Source of the DNA: Methylomonas fluvii | GTDB taxonomy: Bacteria; Pseudomonadota; Gammaproteobacteria; Methylococcales; Methylomonadaceae | Direction of reading: 5' to 3' | Length of the DNA: 64,000 bases | NCBI RefSeq assembly: GCF_014850975.1 | Contig: NZ_JACXST010000001.1 | Span: 868,001-932,000 of the forward strand | Shown: positions 44,345 to 51,367 of the stretch, in pieces | How positions within the stretch are numbered: position 1 is the stretch's first letter | How the letters are laid out: every line of letters starts with the position of its first letter | The notes under the pieces: model-generated | The model's input: the letters and a program-made list of their open reading frames with translations, nothing else | Told to the model about the DNA's origin: nothing | Database searches by the model: none | Position numbers and translations under genes: made by a program

Positions 44345-44424
44345 AACTAATGTGGCGGCGCTGTCAACTCGGTGTCCTGATTATAAAACGCTTGTTGGTA
44401 AACTCAGGCCCGATGGGCAAAAAC

Positions 44425-44517
44425 TATTAACCCGACCCAAAATGCCACTCGCCCTGCGGGTGTTGAAGGACTCAGGGCCAACCGAGTGCCGGGCGTGGTC
44501 ATGGGCGGCTTAATAAA
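44425..44517. repeat. Possible degenerate copy of the 97-bp element
   Basis: Starts TATTAACCCGACCC and ends GGGCGGCTTAATAAATA, an imperfect inverted pair like the ends of the element at 45082. It lies between sigma gene 3 and fecR 3. The internal part shows little similarity. Confidence 0.35.
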
Positions 44518-44526
44518 TAAATCCGG

Positions 44527-45048
44527 TCAATTCAGATCGCCGACCTTCGCCCGGCAATGGCGCATGGCCTGGGTCAAATATTTAAAGATCATGGTTTGCG
44601 ATATGCCTAACCTTTGTTCCACTTCCGCGTAACTGTAATGCTTGAGTTTGAGCAAGATAAACACTTCCCGGCATTTGGGCGATAGATCATCCAAAGCGGT
44701 GATCAGTTGCTCTAGTTGTTGCTGTGACATGACAGTCCGTTCGGCGGATAGCGAAGATTGTACGTCAACTTCTGCCTCGTCATTTGCGGCGGCTTCCAGA
44801 TCTGGGCCGGCATGGCGGCTGCGGCTGCGCAAATAGTCGGTAGCCAGATTGGCGGCGATTCGGAAAATGAAGGCGCGGGGATTTTCTACGCTATCTTTGC
44901 CGCCGTAACCGGCATAGCGAATGAAGGTTTCTTGAAAAATATCCTGCGCCGTATCCGTACAACTGATGCGTTGCGATAAAAACCGCAATAATTCGTGGCG
45001 ATGCTTGTGCATCAGATCGGCAATGTCGGCGGCAGTCAATTCAAGCAT
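44527..45048 (-). CDS. FecI-type ECF sigma factor 3
   Basis: 173 residues. Region 2: CTDTAQDIFQETFIRYAGYG and NPRAFIFRIAANLATDYLRS, region 4: LSPKCREVFILLKLKHYSYAEVEQRLGISQ followed by MIFKYLTQAMRHCRAKVGDL. An internal variable loop (HAGPDLEAAANDEAEVDVQ) separates the two. It heads cassette 3 (sigma 3, FecR 3, receptor 3, PepSY protein). The start ATG has a weak upstream site. The 97-bp palindromic element lies only 34 bases upstream of the start codon and so in or near its promoter. Confidence 0.9.
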   Translation of the reverse strand: MLELTAADIADLMHKHRHELLRFLSQRISCTDTAQDIFQETFIRYAGYGGKDSVENPRAFIFRIAANLATDYLRSRSRHAGPDLEAAANDEAEVDVQSSLSAERTVMSQQQLEQLITALDDLSPKCREVFILLKLKHYSYAEVEQRLGISQTMIFKYLTQAMRHCRAKVGDLN

Positions 45049-45081
45049 GGGATAGTTTATGTAGGCGGCCCAATATGGCGA

Positions 45082-45178
45082 TTATTAACCCGGCCCTGTT
45101 TATCGCTGGTATGCCGTTCGGGCTGGCTCAGTATCTTAAGGGCGCTAAGGCGAGCGACATTAAGGGCTGGGTTAATAA
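45082..45178. mobile_element. 97-bp MITE-like element with 16-bp terminal inverted repeats
   Basis: Left end TTATTAACCCGGCCCT, right end AGGGCTGGGTTAATAA; inverted, they match at 15 of 16 bases. The inside carries no gene. Degenerate relatives lie at 37331 and perhaps 44425, and a partial left end (TAACCCGGCCCT) at 30051. The size, inverted ends and lack of coding suggest a non-autonomous miniature transposable element or a palindromic intergenic repeat. It sits in the 368-base gap between the BNR gene and sigma factor 3. No clear target-site duplication was identified. Confidence 0.6.
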
Positions 45179-45316
45179 GCAAGCAATATTTGCACCCAAA
45201 CTTAGAAAAGAGAGGTTTTTTAGCGTGAGATTGTCCGGAAAGCCCGCCAGGGTTGAGGGATGGCGAGAATCGCTCAGGGCAATTGGGAAAAGTTGGCGGT
45301 CAATACGCGGCGATAC

Positions 45317-45347
45317 AACTGGATAAACTGTGTCATATGCCGCGTTT
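45317..45347. repeat. Partial copy of the 39.2-kb palindrome flank
   Basis: The stretch AACTGGATAAACTGTGTCA followed by TATGCCGCGTTT matches the flank and left arm at 39218-39251, with one three-base gap and few mismatches. The right arm is not clearly present. Both copies lie between the end of one fec operon and the next sigma gene. Confidence 0.5.
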
Positions 45348-45416
45348 GGGAATGCTGGCGAAGTGCTCCGGACGAGCCGGATATCTCAAGGTCAAGCTGC
45401 TCTTTTAGGGGCTTGT

Positions 45417-46631
45417 TTAGTCGATGGATAAACTGACCAGGCGTACTTTCTTCTGAAGCGGATCGGTCCAGGCCACAAAAGCTCGCTTGCCGACACGGGC
45501 CAGCGCCAGGTATTTGCTGGGCCATTTCGGGAAGCTGCCGCGATATACGGTGGTTTGCCGGCTGACTTTGCCGTTGCTGGTCACTTTGGCAACCCTTAAC
45601 TCATCGTCAGGACCATTGCGGCCGCGCCAGCTGACCAAGGCCGAGCCGTCATCCAGCAGCAAGGCGTTGGTATAGCCGCTGGCGTCGGCATCCAGCTCGA
45701 TAGGCGAATTAAAATGCGCGCCTTGGTCAGTGGAGAAGGCCAGTTTCACCCGGCCTTTGCCGTCGGCGGCAGTGAACCAAGCCGCCACGCCGTTGGTGGG
45801 AGTCAGATCAATGGATGGCCCATTGCTGGGGCAACCGCCGATCACCCAGCCGTCTGCATGCACGTTAGCGATTTGCGGATTGCCGCCGGCTTGCCAGCGC
45901 ACGGCGCTGATGTCGCGAATTTCGCCGACGGCATGATCACGGTAGACCGTGACCAATTGCTCGCCCTGTGCGTCGGTATAGCTGCGGCAGCAGGAGCAGA
46001 CATCGTCATCCAGCACGGTCTCCGGGCTGGCTTGCCAGTTTTTGTCGATGATGCTTGCCATCAGTTGGTAGCGGTTGGTTTTCTTATCGGCCGCCGGGTC
46101 GTGGCTGGCGTGGCGCATGTCGGTCCAGACCAGCGCCAGCCGTGCATCGGGTAGCGCGGCCAAAGACATTTGCGCGTCGTAGATATGCGCTTCGTCGCCA
46201 TACGGCTTTAACGGCGGCGACCACGTCAAGCCGCCGTCTATCGATCTGGCCAGATAGATCTCTGCCGCATAGCGGTCTGGGGAGTTCTTGACATAGGGCA
46301 TCCAGGCCGCCGCCAAGCTGCCGTCGCTCAGGCCCAGCACTACCGGCGGGTCAGCCAATTTACCCTCGACCTTGACCACTGCTAACGGCATGCTCCAACC
46401 TTGTTCTTCCAAAACGGCAAATTTCGCCGTACTGGTCCCCATATCGGTTTCCACCCAACTGAGCAGTAACTGCCCATCTCCGGTTTTTTCCAGGTGATGC
46501 TGCTGGCTAAAGCCCGACACCGGCAACTCCAGTTCACGGAACGGCAACGGCTTCGCCGACACACCCTGGCAGATGCCGCAATACAGTAAAAAGCCGGCGA
46601 CGGACTTTAAAATTTGCGTGATTTTGGACAT
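45417..46631 (-). CDS. BNR-repeat (sialidase-fold) secreted protein with a CxCC motif
   Basis: 404 residues from the ATG that opens a signal peptide (ILKSVAGFLLYCGICQGVSA). The fold looks like a six-bladed propeller with Asp-box repeats such as SIDGGLTWS (about 130-138) and STDQGAHFNSP. A striking motif DDDVCSCCRSY (Cys 212, 214, 215) and a later GGCPSNGP supply four cysteines in the periplasm. The arginine triad of true sialidases is not evident, so glycan cleavage is doubtful. It lies 52 bases after receptor 4 on the same strand, in cassette 4. A role in handling the imported metal complex is a guess from position and cysteines. Confidence 0.8.
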   Translation of the reverse strand: MSKITQILKSVAGFLLYCGICQGVSAKPLPFRELELPVSGFSQQHHLEKTGDGQLLLSWVETDMGTSTAKFAVLEEQGWSMPLAVVKVEGKLADPPVVLGLSDGSLAAAWMPYVKNSPDRYAAEIYLARSIDGGLTWSPPLKPYGDEAHIYDAQMSLAALPDARLALVWTDMRHASHDPAADKKTNRYQLMASIIDKNWQASPETVLDDDVCSCCRSYTDAQGEQLVTVYRDHAVGEIRDISAVRWQAGGNPQIANVHADGWVIGGCPSNGPSIDLTPTNGVAAWFTAADGKGRVKLAFSTDQGAHFNSPIELDADASGYTNALLLDDGSALVSWRGRNGPDDELRVAKVTSNGKVSRQTTVYRGSFPKWPSKYLALARVGKRAFVAWTDPLQKKVRLVSLSID

Positions 46632-46683
46632 GGCAGACTTCTCGACAACGATGAAATAGCTGAGCAATTTAGCGGGTTTGCGC

Positions 46684-49191
46684 TCAATATTCCACTCGAA
46701 TCGAGCCGATTGCGGTCAGCGGCGCGCCCGGATAAACCCCCAGCCCCGGCGCGACATTGGAGTCGGGGTCGGTGGATTCGTAGTAGCGTTTGTCGAGTAG
46801 GTTGCGAATATTAAACTGTGCACTTATGCGCGAGCCACCGACTTTTTGCTTATAAGCGATGAAGGCGTCCATCCTGACATAACCCGGCATCTGGAAGCTA
46901 TTGGCGTTATCGCCTTCGCGCGTGCCGGCGGCCACGCCGCCCAGACCGGCGCTAAAGCCATCCCGCGCCGCATAGCCGTTCATGTCGTACTTGAGCCATA
47001 GGCTGCCGGAATGTTCGGGGACATTGTTCAAGCGGTTGCCCTGGGTGCCGCCGTTGTAGTCCTTGATGATACGGGCATCGGTAAAGGCGTAGCTGCCGAT
47101 CAGGCTGACGTTATTGCTCAGATACCCGGTCATATCCAGCTCGATGCCTTGGCTGCGTTGTAGATTGGCAATTTTGTCGTAGGGATTGGCCGTGCTCAGA
47201 TCGTTGACCAGGATGTTGTCCTTGGTCAAATGGTAGTACGCCAAGGTGGCCAGCAGGCGTTGATCAAACAACTGGGTCTTTATGCCCGCTTCGAATTGCT
47301 CGCCGATTTGCGGATCGAAGCGGGTACCATTGGAAGCTGGCGCATTATTGGCGCCGAGCGAGCTTATCCAATTGCCGTATATGCTCAATTGATCGAATGC
47401 TTCGTAGAGTATGCCCACTCGTGGGCTGAACCCCTCGTCTTTACGGGTGTTAGGCCTCACCAGCGCGTCGGCGTCCGCAAAACTGGCGGCATTGCCGCGT
47501 CCGGTTTCCGCCCAGTCGTAACGGCCACCGCCCATGATATGCAGTTTGTCCCATAGCGTGATTTGGTCTTGGAAATAGGCGCCGTACCAATTGTTGTATA
47601 TCACGCTGCGATTCAAACCCGGCTCGGAATCGCTCAAGTAAGCGGCGTCGAACGTTGCCGGCGAGATGCCGTAACTGGGAAATGGGTTATTGATGTCGAT
47701 TGCCAGGGCTGGATTCGCGTCTACCCATTGGCCTGAAGTGCCGTATCGGTTAAAAGTGCGGTAAAAATCGAAACCGAACAGTACATCGTGTTTGGTTTCG
47801 CCGATCATGAACCTGCCGGTAACATCCAAGTTAGTCGCGTAATGTTCCTGCTCGGTGGTCTGCCGAAAGATGTTGCGTTGCAGAATGCCGGTGGCTTGAT
47901 TCAACGCTAAGCCAGGGTCGAAGGCCGGCGCCGGATTGACGAAGGTGGTCGTGCTGTCGGATAGGCTGACCAGAAAACGGTTATGTATCGCCCAGTCTTC
48001 GTTAAAGCGGTGGTTAACTTCGCTGCCGATTTTGATGCTGGATTGGTCTCCCATCGGTGTATTCGGATCACCCAGGTTGCGACTGATCGGGATGTTGGCC
48101 GGGCGTTTACCTATGACGGGAATGCCGAAATCCGCCGGTGCGTTTTTGTCGCTACCTTCAATGTCGACGGTAATGTCGGTAGCGTCGCTGGGACGCCAGG
48201 TGACACTGGGATTGAACAGCATTCTGTCCACGGATACAAAGTCGCGGAACGAGCCGTTGCTTTGGTACGCGCCGGAAAATCGGTACAACAGCGATTTATT
48301 ACCGTTAATCGGCCCACCGGCATCCCATTGGGTGCGATACAAATCGTAGGAGCCAAACTGTTGTTCCAAGGAGTAATAGGGGTGATCTAAGGGTTTTTTG
48401 GTTGTTAGGTTGATCATGCCGCCCGGCTCGGTCCTACCGTAGAGTTGCGACGGGCCTTTAATGACCTCGATGTTCTCCAAATTTCCGGAGTCCATGTCAC
48501 CGAAATAGCCGCCGTCTTGTAACAGGCCGTTACGATAAACATTATTAGTATTAAAACCGCGGACAATGAAGCCGACGCCACCGCCCAACGACGGCTGGGG
48601 ACGCACGCCGCTAACATTTTCCAACACGTCTTTAACCTTGCCGGATTTCTGGTCGTCCATCACCGATCTCGGTATTACCTGAATCGAAATAGGCGTTTCT
48701 ATCAGCGGGGTGTCGGTCTTGGTGGCGGCAAAGGCGTTGGTTACCGCGTAATCCTTGCTGTAAGGGTCGACTGCGTTGGCATACTGGCGATTGCCGGACA
48801 CGGTGACCGCCGACAAGGTTGAAACATCGTTGTGCGAATCCGGCGCTTTTTGCAGCGTAATGGTGCCGTTATCGGTAGCACCGGCTACCACGCCGGTGCC
48901 GGCCAGCAGCTTTTGTAAGGCTTGCCGGACCGTCAATTGGCCGCTGACACCGGGCGATTTCAAGCCTGCCGTCATTTCTGCCGGATAACTGAGCTGAACG
49001 TTGGCGATGTCGGCAAAGGCATTTAATGCGCCGCTTAAGCTTTGCGCGGGAATGTCGAAAGCGATGTTTTGTTCGGCGGCAATCGCGGCCGGCGTGCTGA
49101 GCGCGGCGGCGATTGTCAGCGACAAAGTCCAAAAGTTGTATCGGGTCGGTTTGCCCATGCCGGGGGCTTTGCGGAACGGATAAGATGCCAT
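46684..49191 (-). CDS. STN-domain TonB-dependent siderophore receptor 4
   Basis: 835 residues from an ATG with GGGAG about seven bases upstream. The frame begins 51 bases earlier. A later ATG (49158) would also keep the signal sequence (YNFWTLSLTIAAALSTPAAIAA). STN domain about residues 40-112 (IAFDIPAQSLSGALNAFADI), SAVTVSG, then a plug with TKTDTPLIETPISIQVIPRS, IVRGFNTNNVYRNGL and VIKGPSQLYGRTEPGG. The GPSQLYGRTEPGG loop lacks the alanine-rich GPAAVLYG form of the other receptors. The barrel ends LTAIGSIRVEY. Operon with the BNR protein. Confidence 0.92.
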   Translation of the reverse strand: MASYPFRKAPGMGKPTRYNFWTLSLTIAAALSTPAAIAAEQNIAFDIPAQSLSGALNAFADIANVQLSYPAEMTAGLKSPGVSGQLTVRQALQKLLAGTGVVAGATDNGTITLQKAPDSHNDVSTLSAVTVSGNRQYANAVDPYSKDYAVTNAFAATKTDTPLIETPISIQVIPRSVMDDQKSGKVKDVLENVSGVRPQPSLGGGVGFIVRGFNTNNVYRNGLLQDGGYFGDMDSGNLENIEVIKGPSQLYGRTEPGGMINLTTKKPLDHPYYSLEQQFGSYDLYRTQWDAGGPINGNKSLLYRFSGAYQSNGSFRDFVSVDRMLFNPSVTWRPSDATDITVDIEGSDKNAPADFGIPVIGKRPANIPISRNLGDPNTPMGDQSSIKIGSEVNHRFNEDWAIHNRFLVSLSDSTTTFVNPAPAFDPGLALNQATGILQRNIFRQTTEQEHYATNLDVTGRFMIGETKHDVLFGFDFYRTFNRYGTSGQWVDANPALAIDINNPFPSYGISPATFDAAYLSDSEPGLNRSVIYNNWYGAYFQDQITLWDKLHIMGGGRYDWAETGRGNAASFADADALVRPNTRKDEGFSPRVGILYEAFDQLSIYGNWISSLGANNAPASNGTRFDPQIGEQFEAGIKTQLFDQRLLATLAYYHLTKDNILVNDLSTANPYDKIANLQRSQGIELDMTGYLSNNVSLIGSYAFTDARIIKDYNGGTQGNRLNNVPEHSGSLWLKYDMNGYAARDGFSAGLGGVAAGTREGDNANSFQMPGYVRMDAFIAYKQKVGGSRISAQFNIRNLLDKRYYESTDPDSNVAPGLGVYPGAPLTAIGSIRVEY

Positions 49192-49366
49192 TAGATTCTC
49201 CCTAAGCGAATGAATTGATCCCCCCAAAGTTTGGGATTGCAATGGAGACGGGCGAAGCGGGTTTTTCCTCAGCTTGACGGTAAAACTTTTTTTCTCGGCA
49301 AAGACGGTGGCTGAATAACGGAGGGCTTTGGCGGGTGTTTTGCTTAGGCAATAAGCTTGGCGACAC

Positions 49367-50359
49367 TCAAACGATCACTACCAGCCATGGTGTTAATCGG
49401 TAAATTCGGATAGGTAGGGTTTGTTGCAACGATTCCAGGGTTTTATCGGTGTCGCGAATATCGAAGCGGCCGCTGACTTTAAGATCCTGCAGTGCCTGAT
49501 TGCGGATTATCAGGCTACCACGCCGATAGCGGCCAATTTCCGCAATCACCGCCTTGAGCGGAGCGTTGTCGAACGAGGCACTGCCTTTTAACCACGCCGT
49601 GGCGTTGCCGGTTGACTGGTGGCTGACTTCGCTTTGGTGGCGAGCGTCGACCGCAATGCTGTCATTGGCTTTTAAAGTGGCCGGATTTTGCCGATTCCGG
49701 CTGACTTCCACCACCCCGCTCACCACGCTGACAATGTCGCTGTCGGCGTCTTCCCTAACCACAAAACGCGTGCCTAATACCCGCGTATTGCTGTAGCGGC
49801 CATCCACTTGAAAAGGATGTTGGGGGTCGTGTTGCACCTCAAAAAATGCTTCGCCCCGGGCTAGTTGGATATGGCGCAGGCCGTTACGCATGTTAACGTT
49901 AAGCGCGGTGCCGGAATTTAAGGTGACATGGCTGCCGTCACTGAGCTGTACGGTTTTTATCTCGCCAACGGCGGTGCAGTAGTCCGCCTGCCAGCAGCTT
50001 AAAGCCGGCTGATAGACAATCGCGGCGATGACCAGGCTGGCGGCTGCGGCTAACAACGGTTTGGCACCGGAGGCGATGCCGAAACGCCGCCGGGGGCTGT
50101 TGGACGGCGTACTACATCGCAACATTGGCGGCGACAGCGTGGCGGCGTCCAGCGTGGTGTGGAAATCGGCATCCTCCCAAAACGCAACGATTTCGGCATA
50201 GGCCTCGCGGTGAGCCGGGTCGGCTTGATGCCAGATTTGAAATTGCCGGCGTTCGTCTACCGCTACCGACTCGGCACGCAACCGGACAAACCATGTCATC
50301 GCCTGCTCGCTGATGGCATCAGGGTTATCAGAGTCTGCGGGCGGTTGGTTTTCGGTCAT
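49367..50359 (-). CDS. FecR-type anti-sigma regulator 4
   Basis: 330 residues. N-terminal cytoplasmic domain (EQAMTWFVRLRAESVAVDERRQFQIW, about 17-75), one membrane helix (KPLLAAAASLVIAAIVYQPAL), periplasmic FecR domain with NTRVLGTRFVVREDADSDIV, and the C-terminal receptor-contact segment IGRYRRGSLIIRNQALQDLKVSGRFD. It starts 73 bases after sigma gene 4 and ends 175 bases before receptor 4. Confidence 0.92.
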   Translation of the reverse strand: MTENQPPADSDNPDAISEQAMTWFVRLRAESVAVDERRQFQIWHQADPAHREAYAEIVAFWEDADFHTTLDAATLSPPMLRCSTPSNSPRRRFGIASGAKPLLAAAASLVIAAIVYQPALSCWQADYCTAVGEIKTVQLSDGSHVTLNSGTALNVNMRNGLRHIQLARGEAFFEVQHDPQHPFQVDGRYSNTRVLGTRFVVREDADSDIVSVVSGVVEVSRNRQNPATLKANDSIAVDARHQSEVSHQSTGNATAWLKGSASFDNAPLKAVIAEIGRYRRGSLIIRNQALQDLKVSGRFDIRDTDKTLESLQQTLPIRIYRLTPWLVVIV

Positions 50360-50432
50360 GGCTGCATTATAGGGCGCTGGGGTAGGCGTATGCCTCGGGA
50401 ATATCGGTAAGACGGTTAAGGCGGCAAAAACC

Positions 50433-50948
50433 TCAGTCGGTCCGATAGGGACGGCCGAAATGACGGCCCAGCTGTTTGCGGCAATACAGCAAGCCTTTGA
50501 GGATGTGTTTCTCCACGGCGCTCTCGGAAATATCCAGAAAATTAGCCACTTCCCGATAACTCAAGCCATGAATTTTATGCAGGATAAATGCATCACGGCA
50601 GCGCGGCGGTAATTCGTAGATGGTTTGGTGCAACAGGACGCGCCATTGCTGATCGGCTAATTCGTTTTCCACTCCGGCCAGTTGCGGCTCATCCAAATGC
50701 CGCGCCGCTTCCTGATGACGCTCGACGACTTTATGGTGGCGCAGGTGATCCATCGCCAGATTGCTGGCGGTGCGGTATAAAAATCCGCGCGGGTGGTCTA
50801 TGGGTGTATCGTTGGCGGTGCGGGCCAAAATCAGATAGCTTTCTTGCAGCAAATCTTCCGCAGTTTCCGGGCATTTGACTATCCGCAGCAAATGGTGCAA
50901 CAGCTCCTTGCAATGCATACGATACAGCGAGCTGATGTCGGGGGTCAT
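50433..50948 (-). CDS. FecI-type ECF sigma factor 4
   Basis: 171 residues from the ATG giving MTPDISSLYRMHCKELLHHL. The frame is open for 81 more bases upstream, without homology. Region 2: CPETAEDLLQESYLILARTA and HPRGFLYRTASNLAMDHLRH. Region 4: LPPRCRDAFILHKIHGLSYREVANFLDISESAVEKHI. It heads cassette 4 on the minus strand and is divergent from the orphan receptor 5, which has no sigma or FecR gene of its own and might therefore also be under its control. Confidence 0.9.
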   Translation of the reverse strand: MTPDISSLYRMHCKELLHHLLRIVKCPETAEDLLQESYLILARTANDTPIDHPRGFLYRTASNLAMDHLRHHKVVERHQEAARHLDEPQLAGVENELADQQWRVLLHQTIYELPPRCRDAFILHKIHGLSYREVANFLDISESAVEKHILKGLLYCRKQLGRHFGRPYRTD

Positions 50949-51114
50949 GAGGCGAGGCTGGATTTTAGTCGTTTCAGAAGCTCCGTCCCATGCCTGATTC
51001 GTGCCAGTAATGACGCGAATGCCGGCCAAGGTGCCGAATATCCTGTCTTTGCTGGCCTGGAGTCAAACTTGGCGGCTGGCATTCACGCTAGCCGCACAAA
51101 TTATACCGGTGCTG

Positions 51115-51155
51115 AATAGGTTATATGGCGCACTGGGTACGGCATATAACCTATT
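51115..51155. promoter_or_regulatory. 13-bp inverted repeat in the divergent fecI 4 / receptor 5 gap
   Basis: Perfect arms AATAGGTTATATG / CATATAACCTATT around a 15-base loop, followed by TTTCG. The position between two divergent genes fits an operator or an attenuator-type hairpin. The rest of the 419-base gap shows no gene. Confidence 0.5.
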
Positions 51156-51327
51156 TTCGACGGCGGCGCATACCATGCCGGAAAGCGAAATAGGCGTAAG
51201 GATTCGCGGACTAACGAAATGCTCCGTAAAGCGCTTGAGGCGCCGGCGCCTGCAATGTAAGCCTCAGCCGATTGGCGGCAATGAATTTTCATCCTTCACC
51301 TCCTGTTTTATGCCTGTCGTGCGTCAA

Positions 51328-51346
51328 AACAACGATAGTCATTATT
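51328..51346 (+). promoter_or_regulatory. Fur-box-like site upstream of receptor 5
   Basis: AACAACGATAGTCATTATT matches the 19-bp Fur consensus GATAATGATAATCATTATC at 14 positions, including GATA and TCATTAT. It lies 22 bases before the receptor 5 ATG, just upstream of the GAGGG Shine-Dalgarno. Iron repression of this orphan receptor is inferred. Confidence 0.5.
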
Positions 51347-51367
51347 TAACAACAGCGAGGGAAATTC

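Noticed and set aside
45075-45326. Plus-strand open frame of 83 codons
   Set aside because: It runs through the 97-bp inverted-repeat element and the gap, without a domain or ribosome-binding site.
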